The position numbers were made by a program, and so were the translations under genes. Below, piece after piece: positions 45,143 through 54,904 of a stretch of 64,000 bases of DNA (positions within the stretch are counted from its first letter, which is position 1; each line of letters starts with the position of its first letter). The stretch lies in the NCBI GenBank assembly GCA_016934395.1, contig JAFGSZ010000020.1:25480-89479 (forward strand), given 5' to 3'. Under the pieces are notes generated by a model. That model made no database searches. It worked only from the letters and a program-made list of their open reading frames with translations, and had not been told where the DNA came from. This DNA comes from Bacteroidales bacterium. GTDB taxonomy: Bacteria > Bacteroidota > Bacteroidia > Bacteroidales > UBA10428.

Positions 45143-46144
45143 ATGACGGCAGAACAGATTATATCAGATATTAAAGCTAAAAATTATAAGCCCGTTTATT
45201 TATTAATGGGAGAGGAACCTTACTATATTGACAGGGTTACGGATTATTTCATAAAGAATGTATTAAACGAATCCGAAAAAGCTTTTAACCAGGTAGTTTT
45301 ATATGGTAAAGATACCGATGCCCCTGCCATAATTAATACTGCCAAAAGGTATCCTATGATGTCATCACACCAGGTAGTGATTGTAAAAGAGGCTCAAACC
45401 TTAAAAGATATCGACGATCTGATCCATTATACCAATCATCCGCTTAGTTCGACCCTGCTTGTAATCAACTACAAGTATAAAAAGCTGGATAAAAGAAAAG
45501 CATTGTATAAATCGATTGAAAAGAACGGGGTAATATTAGAATCAAACCGCTTGTACGACGACAAGATTCCGGATTGGATCAATGCGTATCTAGCAACAAA
45601 AGGAATAAAAATTCAACCTTCGGCTTCTGTTTTGCTCACGGAATTTTTGGGGAACGATCTTAGTAAAATTGTAAATGAACTTGAAAAACTGATTATTACT
45701 CTGGAATCTGGGAATACAACCATTTCGCCTGCACATATTGAAAAGAATATCGGGATCAGTAAAGATTATAATAATTTTGAATTACAAAATGCGCTCATTC
45801 AAAAAGATGTAGTAAAGGCCTATCGTATAATCGATCATTTTGACAGAAACCAGCGGGATAATCCATTTGTGGTTACTATTTCGGTGTTATATGCATTCTT
45901 CAGTAAATTATTACTCTATTTTAATTTGCCCGATAAATCGAAAAGTAATGTTACGGCGATGCTTAAAATTAATCCCTTTTTTGTGAAAGATTATCTTGCT
46001 GCTGCACGTTCTTATCCTGAGGCTAAGGTAATTCGGATTATTTCTCTGCTCAGGGAATATGACCTTAAATCAAAAGGAGTTGGCAACGTATCTGCATCAC
46101 CCGGCGATTTGCTGAAGGAATTAATTTATAAAATTCTACACTAA
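45143..46144 (+). CDS. holA: DNA polymerase III subunit delta
   Basis: 333 residues. Delta opens the sliding clamp within the clamp loader. The N-terminal part shows 'KPVYLLMGEEPYYIDRVTDYF' and 'RYPMMSSHQVVIVKEAQ'; the middle shows 'LLTEFLGNDLSKIVNELEKL', and the C-terminal helical domain is complete. Length is normal. It has its own promoter box and a weak hairpin (CAGGG/CCCTG at 46155-46170) downstream. Confidence 0.95.
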   Translation: MTAEQIISDIKAKNYKPVYLLMGEEPYYIDRVTDYFIKNVLNESEKAFNQVVLYGKDTDAPAIINTAKRYPMMSSHQVVIVKEAQTLKDIDDLIHYTNHPLSSTLLVINYKYKKLDKRKALYKSIEKNGVILESNRLYDDKIPDWINAYLATKGIKIQPSASVLLTEFLGNDLSKIVNELEKLIITLESGNTTISPAHIEKNIGISKDYNNFELQNALIQKDVVKAYRIIDHFDRNQRDNPFVVTISVLYAFFSKLLLYFNLPDKSKSNVTAMLKINPFFVKDYLAAARSYPEAKVIRIISLLREYDLKSKGVGNVSASPGDLLKELIYKILH

Positions 46145-46176
46145 TATAATTTTTCAGGGTATTTTCCCTGTTTGTA

Positions 46177-46184
46177 TATCTTTG
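46177..46184 (+). promoter_or_regulatory. Bacteroidota -7 promoter box for the rhomboid gene
   Basis: TATCTTTG matches TAnnTTTG, 15 bases before the ATG. The transcript leader would be only about 8 bases. Confidence 0.6.
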
Positions 46185-46199
46185 TACAAAATTTAAAAT

Positions 46200-46814
46200 A
46201 TGACATTTATTCTAATCGCTTTTACAGCAATAATATCTATTGTTTCATTTAGCAATTCGGAATTATTTTCGAAACTTCAGTTTAATCCTTACCAGGTGTA
46301 TCACAAAAAAGAGTTTTACAGGCTGATTACCCATGGTTTTGTTCATGCAGACTGGATGCATCTTATTGTAAACATGTTTGTATTGTTCTTTTTTGGCCGC
46401 TCGGCAGAATATTATTTAAAAAGTCTGCAAGCGGGCGGTATTATTAAATTTTATCCCTTAATTTTTGTTTTATTCTATCTGGTGAGTATTGTAATTTCTT
46501 CCATGGTTAGTTTATACAAACACAAGGATAATATCTGGTATAATTCGGTAGGCGCATCAGGAGCTGTATCGGCGGTAATGTTTTTCAGTATCTTTTTTAA
46601 TCCCTGGGAAAAACTTTATCTATATGCCATGTTGCCTATTCCCGGAATTATTTTTGGAATTGCTTATCTTGTATACTCGCAATATATGAGTAAAAGGGGA
46701 GGCGATAATGTAAATCATGATGCGCATTTTGTGGGCGCTGTTTTTGGATTCCTGTTTCCCTTAATTCTTGATGTGAAACTGATAAATCATTTTATTAGCA
46801 GTCTTTTCGGTTAA
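46200..46814 (+). CDS. Rhomboid-family intramembrane serine protease
   Basis: 204 residues with about six membrane helices. It cleaves membrane proteins within the bilayer. The catalytic pair is visible: Ser120 in 'GASGAVSAV' and His176 in 'NHDAHFVGAVFGF'. 'HADWMHLIVNMFVLFFFG' is the usual helix-2 signature. Substrates are unknown. 36 bases separate it from the aminotransferase gene, so the two may share a transcript. Confidence 0.93.
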   Translation: MTFILIAFTAIISIVSFSNSELFSKLQFNPYQVYHKKEFYRLITHGFVHADWMHLIVNMFVLFFFGRSAEYYLKSLQAGGIIKFYPLIFVLFYLVSIVISSMVSLYKHKDNIWYNSVGASGAVSAVMFFSIFFNPWEKLYLYAMLPIPGIIFGIAYLVYSQYMSKRGGDNVNHDAHFVGAVFGFLFPLILDVKLINHFISSLFG

Positions 46815-46850
46815 TTGTTACAGATCGTTTAATTCTCTGATTTTCCAGCT

Positions 46851-47705
46851 ATGTCTGTCAAACAATATATACTTTTCGATGGAAATTTTATTCCGGCCGA
46901 TTCACCTTCGTTACCTGTAACCAACAGAATCTTTTATTATGGAGACGGATTGTACGAATTAATTCATGCCAATGGCACAGAACCCCAGTTTTTATCCGAG
47001 CATCTTAGCCGCCTGTCAACAGGGATGAATGTTTTGAGTATGAATATCCCGGGTAATTTTGTAGAAGAATTTTTCAGAAATTGGATTATAAAACTTTTAA
47101 ATAAAAACAGGTTGTTCCAGGGGGTACAGGTAAGGCTAACGGTTTTTCGAAAAGCTAGTGAAGAAATTACCCAATCACAGAATGAGGTTTCGTGGATAAT
47201 GGAATCGAAACCACTGGAATATGACCATTACCATTTGAATTCCAGGGGGCTTACAATTGATATTTTTTCGGAGATTATAAAACCTGTAAATGTACTTTCG
47301 AATATAAAATCTGTAAATGCCCTTTTGTATGTTTTAGCAGAAAGGTATAAAACTAATCAATCACTTGACGAATGTATCTTGTTAAATCAAAAAGGCAGGA
47401 TAATAGAATCAACGGCGTCAAATATTTTTATTGTTAAAGCATTTACCGCATATACGCCGGCTATTGCGGAAGGCTGTGTAGCAGGAACCATGCGACATAC
47501 TATAATCTCCCTGCTGAAAAAACTCGGATACGTAGTTAAACATGATTGTTCATTAACCATACAAGACCTTGAGCTGGCTGATGAAATCTTCCTAACCAAT
47601 GCAATTACCGGTGTGCGGTGGGTCCTGGCATTTCGTAAAAGACGATATTATAATAAAACTTCCAAGGTTTTAACCACAGCGTTAAATGAATTGGCTTTTG
47701 GTTAG
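46851..47705 (+). CDS. Class IV aminotransferase (PabC/IlvE-like)
   Basis: 284 residues. A PLP-dependent fold type IV enzyme: the PLP lysine is Lys153 in 'SNIKSVNALLYVLA', and 'GRIIESTASNIFIVK' is the phosphate-binding region. The family includes aminodeoxychorismate lyase, branched-chain aminotransferase and D-amino acid aminotransferase. The short length and 'YGDGLYELIHA' near the start favour a PabC-like lyase, but the substrate cannot be fixed from sequence. Its neighbour, convergent, is yqgE. Confidence 0.87.
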   Translation: MSVKQYILFDGNFIPADSPSLPVTNRIFYYGDGLYELIHANGTEPQFLSEHLSRLSTGMNVLSMNIPGNFVEEFFRNWIIKLLNKNRLFQGVQVRLTVFRKASEEITQSQNEVSWIMESKPLEYDHYHLNSRGLTIDIFSEIIKPVNVLSNIKSVNALLYVLAERYKTNQSLDECILLNQKGRIIESTASNIFIVKAFTAYTPAIAEGCVAGTMRHTIISLLKKLGYVVKHDCSLTIQDLELADEIFLTNAITGVRWVLAFRKRRYYNKTSKVLTTALNELAFG

Positions 47706-47761
47706 TATTTCCAACTTATTGATATTTCGAATTTCTTGTGTATTACGCTTTGTTTTATATA

Positions 47762-47790
47762 AAAAAAAGCATGCAATAATAATCGCACGC
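47762..47790 (-). terminator. Terminator of yqgE, minus strand
   Basis: On the minus strand GCGTGC pairs with GCATGC (one G-T wobble) and is followed by a run of eight Ts. It lies 30 bases after the yqgE stop. Confidence 0.75.
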
Positions 47791-47819
47791 CGGTATTTTC
47801 AGGTAGTGTAATTTATACC

Positions 47820-48407
47820 TTAATTCATTTGAGGATTTTCAGGGAATTGGGACCACAGTTCATATTTTTTACCCATTTTTTGCAGGGTTTTTTTCCAGAA
47901 ATTTTTATTCATGGGCGACATGATATTATCCAGGTTAATTTCTGTTACCACCCAGGCGTTTTCTTCGAGCTCGTCTTCAAGCTGATGCGAACTCCACCCG
48001 GAATAACCCAGAAAGAACCGGATTTGTTCTGCTGACAAATTGCCGGATTTGATAAGCCGTTTTACTGCTTCAAAATCTCCGCCCCAGAATACGTTTCCAT
48101 GCACATGTATACTTTCCGGAATAATATCGCCCAGTGTGTGAATATAGTGTATGGTATTGGTGTTTACCGGACCGCCGAGCGAAACTGTGGCTTCAAATTC
48201 CGGGAAGTCTTTAATCACTTCTGTAACTTTAATGTTTACGGGTTTATTTAATACAAATCCAATAGAGCCTTCTTCCGTGTGTTCGGTAAGTAAAACAATA
48301 GACCGTTTAAAATAGTTATCCTGCAAAAAAGGTTCGGAGATCAAAACCTTACCTTTCTGAGGTTTAACATGCGATTCTGCATCAAAAAAGTTATAATCCA
48401 AATCCAT
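47820..48407 (-). CDS. YqgE/AlgH family protein
   Basis: 195 residues, close to the usual 185. Conserved family blocks are 'KGKVLISEPFLQDNYFKRSIVLL', 'GSIGFVLNKP', 'LGGPVNTNTIHYIHT' and 'FLGYSGWSSHQLEDEL'. The molecular role is not well established. It has its own terminator, and lies beside the class IV aminotransferase, an arrangement common in Bacteroidota. Confidence 0.92.
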   Translation of the reverse strand: MDLDYNFFDAESHVKPQKGKVLISEPFLQDNYFKRSIVLLTEHTEEGSIGFVLNKPVNIKVTEVIKDFPEFEATVSLGGPVNTNTIHYIHTLGDIIPESIHVHGNVFWGGDFEAVKRLIKSGNLSAEQIRFFLGYSGWSSHQLEDELEENAWVVTEINLDNIMSPMNKNFWKKTLQKMGKKYELWSQFPENPQMN

Positions 48408-48528
48408 TGCATTATAGTATAAATTCGATTAATAACTTTCAAAAACTATTCCACTAATGCTTTTGCTTCAAACAAATTTAAGATAAATTCCTTAGAATTT
48501 CTTTTAGGAAATCATTAATAAAATTGAT

Positions 48529-48536
48529 TATGTTTG
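48529..48536 (+). promoter_or_regulatory. Bacteroidota -7 promoter box for the NhaC gene
   Basis: TATGTTTG matches TAnnTTTG, 35 bases before the ATG at 48572. Confidence 0.55.
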
Positions 48537-48571
48537 TTAAATATTAAAATATTCGATTGTTATTGCGGAAT

Positions 48572-50059
48572 ATGAAAAAAAAAATTAAAACCCCTTCTCT
48601 GATTCTGGCCCTGGTACCCATACTTTTTCTTATTCTGTTTTTAGCGCTCAATGTCATTTTTTTTAAAGATGATACCCTGTCAGGGTCAAACCAGATTATA
48701 TTGCTATTAGCAGCCTCCGTTGCATCAATAATTTCCATACGATTAAATCATAGCTGGGAACATATTCTGCAATCTATGGTGGCCAGCATCGGTAAAGCCA
48801 TGCCATCGATACTGATTTTGCTGATTATCGGATCGCTGGCCGGTACCTGGCTGATAAGCGGGGTAGTGCCGGCATTAATATATTATGGCCTCAAGATTAT
48901 TCACCCTTCTGTTTTTCTGTTTACTGCTATTATTGTCAGCGGTCTGGTTTCTTTGGTCACCGGAAGCTCATGGTCAACCATTGCTACGATTGGTGTGGCA
49001 CTGCTGGGTATTGGCCGGGCGCTGGGTATACATGATGGCCTGGTAGCCGGAGCTATTATTTCCGGGGCTTATTTTGGAGATAAAATGTCTCCCCTGTCTG
49101 ATACAACAAATCTTGCTCCCGCAGTGGCCGGAACGGATTTGTTTACGCATGTACGGTACATGATTCTTACTACCGGTCCTTCTATTATTATTGCTATGAT
49201 CATCTATATAATTATTGGATTTACATATAATTTTGATACTGTACAAACGGATATTAATAGTGTGTTAGCTAATATTGAAGGTTCTTTTAATATAAATCCT
49301 TTATTATTCCTGGTGCCTGTAATCCTTATTGTAATAATCGTGTTAAAGATTCCTCCTTTGCCTTCTTTACTGTTTTCCACGTTGCTGGCAGGAGTTTTCG
49401 CGGTAATTTTCCAGCCTCAGATTATCAGAAACCTTGCAGTGGGAGATTTTAATTATATTACGGCTTCCTATATTTCAATTATGAAAGCCATGTTTGGCGA
49501 AGTTTCCATTTCCACAACAGATAAGGTAGTAAATGAATTATTTACCACAGGTGGTATGGCGGGAATGTTAAATACAGTCTGGCTGATATTGTCGGCCATG
49601 GTATTTGGAGGCGCTATGGAAGCCGGAGGACTGCTTAAACGTATTACCCGTTCTATAATTAAAATGGCCCATTCCACAGGTTCACTTATTGCATCTACAG
49701 CCGGAACCTGCGTGTTTTTTAATCTTACTGCTTCAGATCAGTATATTTCTATCGTGGTTCCCGGTAAGATGTTTGCCAAAACCTATCGTGAACGAGGATT
49801 AAAACCTGAGGTACTGAGCCGTACACTTGAAGATGCCGGTACACTTACTTCCGTTTTAATTCCATGGAATACCTGTGGTGCAACACAATCAAGAGTGCTG
49901 GGTGTTTCCACACTAACCTATTTACCGTATTGTTTCTTTAACCTCATCAATCCAATAGTGGCCATTATAATAGCCTACCTTAATATTAAAATACGGCGTT
50001 ATAAAGAAGGAGAGCTTGTGGAAGAAGCTGTTCCGGAACACTCTCATTCCAAACATTAA
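48572..50059 (+). CDS. NhaC-family Na+/H+ antiporter
   Basis: 495 residues from the ATG at 48572; a TTG five codons upstream is unlikely. About 11-12 membrane helices. It matches NhaC-type antiporters in 'LIIGSLAGTWLISGVVPALIYYG', 'GSSWSTIATIGVALLGIG', 'ISGAYFGDKMSPLSDTTNLAPAVAG' and the late 'FFNLTASDQYISIVVPGKMF'. It probably exports Na+ in exchange for H+; some relatives exchange organic anions, so substrate is not certain. Own promoter box; no partner genes. Confidence 0.9.
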   Translation: MKKKIKTPSLILALVPILFLILFLALNVIFFKDDTLSGSNQIILLLAASVASIISIRLNHSWEHILQSMVASIGKAMPSILILLIIGSLAGTWLISGVVPALIYYGLKIIHPSVFLFTAIIVSGLVSLVTGSSWSTIATIGVALLGIGRALGIHDGLVAGAIISGAYFGDKMSPLSDTTNLAPAVAGTDLFTHVRYMILTTGPSIIIAMIIYIIIGFTYNFDTVQTDINSVLANIEGSFNINPLLFLVPVILIVIIVLKIPPLPSLLFSTLLAGVFAVIFQPQIIRNLAVGDFNYITASYISIMKAMFGEVSISTTDKVVNELFTTGGMAGMLNTVWLILSAMVFGGAMEAGGLLKRITRSIIKMAHSTGSLIASTAGTCVFFNLTASDQYISIVVPGKMFAKTYRERGLKPEVLSRTLEDAGTLTSVLIPWNTCGATQSRVLGVSTLTYLPYCFFNLINPIVAIIIAYLNIKIRRYKEGELVEEAVPEHSHSKH

Positions 50060-50193
50060 AACGTATTGTAACTACCCTAATCTATTGATTTCCTGATGCC
50101 AGACATTTATATAGAAATGCAGGGCAACCATTTGGGATGAATTGTCATCTTGCTTTACATAATTGCTTGTTTGACCATTAAAACCCAAATTAC

Positions 50194-51192
50194 ATGAAAG
50201 CACAAAAATTTTACCTGTTTATTTCTGTATTTCTATTTTCCTTTTTTATTGCCAGTGGCCAGGATACCCTATCCAGCCGAATGGGAACTCTTGACCTTAA
50301 AATGAACCTTATCGACACAAAATTACAATTGCTCGATTCAAAGATAAGTTTATGGGAATTAAAGCCTGCGCAGCTTGAATTAAAGCTGGCAGCGCTGGAT
50401 AAGAAAATTGCAGAACTTGATTTTCAACCTGCACAATTAAATTATAAGTTCCAGATTATGGATTCTTTAATCCGTGAGCAGCAAAAAATAACAGAAGAAA
50501 ATAGAAAAATAGATAATGAGAGCGATAAAATACTATTTATAGCTCCGGTTAGCAATCAGGACCTGGTCCCGGAAATTCCTCCGGCAAAATATGTGATCTC
50601 CATTCTTCCGTTACGCCTTATGGAAGGCACCCTGCATTTGTCTGTTGAACGAGTAATAAATTATAAAAATTCAATTGAATTATCAGGGATGGCCACCTAT
50701 GCCACCATGGAGGGTATGGCGAATTATTACCTGCGAAATCAGGAGTTATCTTATTATAACGATGCCCTTGAAATGTATGATCCTTATGAAAGTGAAAACC
50801 TTGCCGGATACGGAGTGGCGCTTCAGTGGAAAAATTATCTCTTACCCCGGATTAAAGGGAATTATAATGCACCTTCCGGATTATATGCATCTACGAACCT
50901 TATGTTCCGCAGAATTTGGATTGCCGGGATGGACCAGTTTTATAATGAAGAGGAAGACCTGTGGGAAGATATTGAAATCACTCAGCTGCTTAACATTTAT
51001 ACAGGAGCCGTGTATATCGGCTGGCAGGTTATTTTATGGAATGTAATGGCGGTTGACCTGTATGCCGGCGGTGTAATTCGTTTGAGCAAATACGATACGG
51101 AAGAGGATTTTACCCGGTATAAAAAATGGGATAATATCGATTTTTCAGGGGTTATGCCGGGCGGAGGTATAAAAATAGGAATTGTTAAATAG
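50194..51192 (+). CDS. Exported protein with leucine-periodic N-terminus and beta-rich C-terminus
   Basis: 332 residues. Signal peptide (about 1-22, ending FIASGQ). Residues ~28-110 have leucines every three to four residues (for example LDLKMNLIDTKLQLLDSKI) and a partial internal duplication (KPAQLELKLAALDKK and QPAQLNYKFQIMDSL), suggesting a coiled coil. The rest (about 130-332) is strand-rich with a 'LPLRLMEGTLHLSVERVI' start like small outer-membrane barrels. Possibly an outer-membrane protein with a periplasmic coiled coil. I do not recognise a named family. Confidence 0.7.
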   Translation: MKAQKFYLFISVFLFSFFIASGQDTLSSRMGTLDLKMNLIDTKLQLLDSKISLWELKPAQLELKLAALDKKIAELDFQPAQLNYKFQIMDSLIREQQKITEENRKIDNESDKILFIAPVSNQDLVPEIPPAKYVISILPLRLMEGTLHLSVERVINYKNSIELSGMATYATMEGMANYYLRNQELSYYNDALEMYDPYESENLAGYGVALQWKNYLLPRIKGNYNAPSGLYASTNLMFRRIWIAGMDQFYNEEEDLWEDIEITQLLNIYTGAVYIGWQVILWNVMAVDLYAGGVIRLSKYDTEEDFTRYKKWDNIDFSGVMPGGGIKIGIVK

Positions 51193-51238
51193 AAGTTTCA
51201 GGTTTTATTCTGATCAGCAATTTTTTTAAAGGGGCAAA

Positions 51239-52525
51239 TTACAGATGATCAAAAAACCGGACCAGTAATTTAACAATATCTTCAAATTCAGGAAAGGCCA
51301 GATTTTCATACCGGTCATTTATATCATGGTATGCAGGTGACCCGCCCATTGTATAGATAAAAAAACAGGGTACTCCTTTTTTATAAAACATACAATGGTC
51401 GCTGTTGCAGGCTTCTCCCCTGGATTTTATAACCGGAAGATATTGATTTATTTCGTTTATTTTTTCCAGTCGGGTAAATTTATCCGGATACACCGATCCG
51501 TTCACCACAGTGATCCCTTCTTCACCATTACCCAAAAGATCAAGATTACACAAAAACTTAATTTTGTTTAGCTCAAATACCGGATGTTCTGTAAAGTATT
51601 CTGCTCCCTTAATGCCCAGCTCTTCGGCGCTCAGGGCAAAAAAGGCTACTGAATATTTCTGTGGATGCTGTGAATAATATTGTGCCAGGTTCAGCAGCAT
51701 AGCAACTCCGCTGGCATTATCGTTTGCACCGGGAAAGTATGCAGATTTCCCCATTTTCCCCAAATGATCGTAATGCGCTGTAATTACCAGGAATGTATCA
51801 GGTTGTTGAGTACCCGGGATGTATCCTAAAATATTTTGGGTGGTATAACCAGAAATTAATTTTGGCTTTATTTTAAACTCCGTACTGATAACAGGTTCTT
51901 CAACGGCCTTTTTTAAAATGGTGAATACAGGTTTATCTCCCTGGATCGGGGCCACATTCCAGCTTAATTTCTCGTCGCTAAGAAAAACAACGCCTTTCAG
52001 ACCCTGGTCTCTTCCATACTTTAGGTAGGTAATTCGTTCCTTTGCTTTTTTTTGTAAGTGTGGATCAAGTTCTTTCATCCGGATTACCATTAGTTTACCC
52101 TGAGCCTTTAAAAAATGCTTAAGATAACTGGAATCGGCCAGCAGATTTTCAATATCCACAATATAGGGCACATATAATCCTTCACCTTTTCCGCTGGACG
52201 GATCGACAAGAAAATCTTCCCCGGGTTTGAGGTTTTTACCGTTAATTCGGCATTCGATCTCAGAGGGGAATGTATTTACATTTACCGGAAAAGATTGGAA
52301 ATAACTTTTTTCAAAGGGGATTATGCCGAATTTTCGATATTCTTCAGCAATATAACCGGCAGCTTTTTTATCACCTTTATTTACATAACCGCGGCCATAA
52401 AATTTGGCGCTGCTTAAATCTTTTACAATTTTCCGGGCGTATTGGATATCTTGTGAAAATAGAAAAAAAGAATGGCCGGTTAGAAATATTAAAACAAGGC
52501 AAAGAACTGTTTTTTTTATTTGCAT
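51239..52525 (-). CDS. Exported M28-family zinc aminopeptidase
   Basis: 428 residues from the ATG at 52525, chosen because it starts a signal peptide (MQIKKTVLCLVLIFLTGHS). A PA-type insert domain precedes the M28 catalytic domain. Metal-ligand motifs are visible: 'VITAHYDHLGK', 'PGANDNASGVAML', 'FFALSAEELGIKGAEYF', 'NLDLLGNGEEG' and 'SDHCMFYKKGVPCFF'. It probably releases N-terminal amino acids from peptides in the periplasm or outside the cell. It converges with the preceding gene, and there is no operon partner. Confidence 0.92.
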   Translation of the reverse strand: MQIKKTVLCLVLIFLTGHSFFLFSQDIQYARKIVKDLSSAKFYGRGYVNKGDKKAAGYIAEEYRKFGIIPFEKSYFQSFPVNVNTFPSEIECRINGKNLKPGEDFLVDPSSGKGEGLYVPYIVDIENLLADSSYLKHFLKAQGKLMVIRMKELDPHLQKKAKERITYLKYGRDQGLKGVVFLSDEKLSWNVAPIQGDKPVFTILKKAVEEPVISTEFKIKPKLISGYTTQNILGYIPGTQQPDTFLVITAHYDHLGKMGKSAYFPGANDNASGVAMLLNLAQYYSQHPQKYSVAFFALSAEELGIKGAEYFTEHPVFELNKIKFLCNLDLLGNGEEGITVVNGSVYPDKFTRLEKINEINQYLPVIKSRGEACNSDHCMFYKKGVPCFFIYTMGGSPAYHDINDRYENLAFPEFEDIVKLLVRFFDHL

Positions 52526-52666
52526 TTTTTCAAAGTTTGTTTTCTGTAAAAGAATAGATTTTTTACTTATTAACTTATGACAAATAATAATTGGCAAAAT
52601 AAAATAAAGTCTTTCGTATACTAAGAGCAGATAAAATATTTACAAAGCTTATGCCCATAAAGATAA

Positions 52667-54127
52667 TCAGCTAATTCTTTTTTGTTTTTGAATCAATGTA
52701 TTTCTACCAACTGTATAAGCATAAACTGCTGCTGGCACAAAATTAAGCTTTAAACCATTTATTTCTTTAACACCCTCTTTGTCAATAGTTGTTACCAATG
52801 CTGTTTTTAATCCATTGTCTTTTAAAAACTGAATAAGAGATTTTAAATCTCCAGGTTTTTCATAAAATTGATTACTCCATTTTATTTCAACAGCCCATTG
52901 GGGATGAAAATATTTGTCATCAATTTTAACCATATCTACTTCTCCTTTTGGCCATCTTGCGTAATACGGAGTAAACCATTCACGATGCATCCATTGTGCA
53001 AAAATGGCTGTTTCAACCATGTTTCCAATAAATGGATCATTTGGATGAAGAGGAGCAAATAATGCACTGCGTAAAGAAGGATTGCTTAAATATATTTTAA
53101 ATTGAGTAGCTCTTTGAAAATGTTTGGGTTTGTTTGATATTTTATGGATTATTTTAATTAGAAAAGCAGCTTCGAAATATTCGATATAACGTTTAATAGT
53201 ATTTTTCTGGACGCCGGAATTTTTACTTAGTTCTTCTAACCGAACTTCTCCGCCTGAATTATACGCAATAGCAGTAAATAATGAATTTAACTCTTGCACA
53301 TCCCTTATCCCATATAAACTTGGCAAATCACGGAGTAGTACTTTATCAATAATATCACTGCGAATATATCTTCCGGGATTGGTTTGTATTTTTTCTGAAA
53401 AAATTACTTCAGGGTATCCTCCATAGTTGATATAATCAATAAAATTATTGTTTAATTCATTAATATTATTCGTACTGTAAATTTTTGATAAACTACCCTC
53501 CCAGTTAATTTGACTTTCAGTTATTAACCGATCAAGTTTTTTAAGATGAAGAAATTCATTAAAAGTTAGCGGTGGTAACATAAAATCAGTAAATCGCCCG
53601 GCTCCGCTTTCATTACTTTTTAGCCGAAGAGCGGCAGCCGCCGAACCCGAAACCACAAATCGTGTAAAAGGATAACTGTCAACCAGGGATTTCAGATGCA
53701 CTTCCCAGTCTTTCAGGTATTGAATTTCATCAAAAAAAACATACCAGCCTTTAGGATTATCTTGTCTGGTCCCCTTCCGGCATAGGGTAAACAATTGTTC
53801 TAGACTAATTGTGTTATAGATTGGAGTTTCGATAGATACAAATGCAATTTTTAATGGATCCACATTGTTTTCAAGCAACCCGTGTACGGTATGATATAAC
53901 ATCACCGTTTTTCCAACTCTTCGCGGCCCCATCATTACTATGGCCCTGCGTACTTCGGTTTGTGTAACCAATGGCATAAAGAGATTATAATACAATCTTC
54001 TTTCCATAGACGCATAATAGTCTTCTATTTGTCCGCTAATCCACCAGGGATTTTCAAAGCGTAAACGATCTAAAATTTGTTCTTCTGAATAAGGAAGTAA
54101 AGCCATCGGATCCTTGTTAATTTTCAT
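52667..54127 (-). CDS. AAA-type ATPase with DUF4143 C-terminus
   Basis: 486 residues. N-terminal P-loop ATPase (Walker A 'GPRRVGKTVMLYH', Walker B 'WYVFFDEIQYLKDW', 'VVSGSAAAALR' sensor) followed by a winged-helix part and a DUF4143 domain with the nuclease-like 'WAVEIKWSNQF'. Such proteins are frequent in Bacteroidota, often in multiple mobile copies. Their function is unknown; a nucleic-acid or toxin-related role has been suggested from domain make-up only. Stand-alone here. Confidence 0.9.
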   Translation of the reverse strand: MKINKDPMALLPYSEEQILDRLRFENPWWISGQIEDYYASMERRLYYNLFMPLVTQTEVRRAIVMMGPRRVGKTVMLYHTVHGLLENNVDPLKIAFVSIETPIYNTISLEQLFTLCRKGTRQDNPKGWYVFFDEIQYLKDWEVHLKSLVDSYPFTRFVVSGSAAAALRLKSNESGAGRFTDFMLPPLTFNEFLHLKKLDRLITESQINWEGSLSKIYSTNNINELNNNFIDYINYGGYPEVIFSEKIQTNPGRYIRSDIIDKVLLRDLPSLYGIRDVQELNSLFTAIAYNSGGEVRLEELSKNSGVQKNTIKRYIEYFEAAFLIKIIHKISNKPKHFQRATQFKIYLSNPSLRSALFAPLHPNDPFIGNMVETAIFAQWMHREWFTPYYARWPKGEVDMVKIDDKYFHPQWAVEIKWSNQFYEKPGDLKSLIQFLKDNGLKTALVTTIDKEGVKEINGLKLNFVPAAVYAYTVGRNTLIQKQKRIS

Positions 54128-54323
54128 CTAAATTACAAAATAAAGTCAATATACTGATCTTAAATATGCAAAAAATTTAAAATTAAGGAAATATTTCAAT
54201 TTCAGAATGCTTATTTGCACATGTTGTGTTTTAGAGTTTATTAAGCTTGCCTTATTGTTGCAAGGTTAATTTCTCCAATCGATCCCTGGATATCGAAAGA
54301 TGGTATAAAATATTGCGATTTAA

Positions 54324-54797
54324 TCAGGATGTGAATATTTTTTCAAAGTAATATTCCTTATATGGAACATAACTGTCAAACATTTCCCTGATCTCCCCTT
54401 TTATAAATCCGTGTTTTTTATAAAATTTATGGCCGCTTTCAAACCGGGTATCAGACCATAATGCAATTTTTTTATATTCTTGTTGAAGTGTCCATTGGGT
54501 GCATGTTTTTAGTAATTCCAGGGCTATACCGGTTCCCCGGAATTCTTTTTTTACATACATTCGTTTTAGCCATACCAATTGCTTTTTCGGATCAGGTACT
54601 ACAGCAACCGTTCCTACAATAATATCAAGTTCCCTGTAAATCCAGAAAATGCCGCCCTTATTAAAATAGTTTTCTGAAAGATCGGTTAAATCAGATTCTG
54701 CATCTTCAAGGCATACCCTGTCGTTATATTCCTTGTAAATAGTGTCAATTAGCGTAATAATTTCTGCGCTGTCCGGATTTTGAGCAAGTACTATCAT
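54324..54797 (-). CDS. GNAT-family N-acetyltransferase
   Basis: 157 residues. It has the acetyl-CoA-binding motif 'RMYVKKEFRGTGIALELL' and the late 'FYKKHGFIKGEI'. The substrate is unknown. The TATATTTG box just upstream would put the transcription start at about the ATG, giving a nearly leaderless message. Confidence 0.88.
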   Translation of the reverse strand: MIVLAQNPDSAEIITLIDTIYKEYNDRVCLEDAESDLTDLSENYFNKGGIFWIYRELDIIVGTVAVVPDPKKQLVWLKRMYVKKEFRGTGIALELLKTCTQWTLQQEYKKIALWSDTRFESGHKFYKKHGFIKGEIREMFDSYVPYKEYYFEKIFTS

Positions 54798-54801
54798 TGT
54801 G

Positions 54802-54809
54802 CAAATATA
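54802..54809 (-). promoter_or_regulatory. Bacteroidota -7 promoter box, minus strand
   Basis: Read on the minus strand: TATATTTG, matching TAnnTTTG, 4 bases before the GNAT ATG. It implies a leaderless or nearly leaderless mRNA. Confidence 0.5.
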
Positions 54810-54904
54810 TCGTACAGAATGGCATTTACAAAACGGACCTGCAGGGTATTTGTAAATGTATAAACGGTTATCCCGGCAGTGTTATTTGTAAAGGTAAATA
54901 GTGA

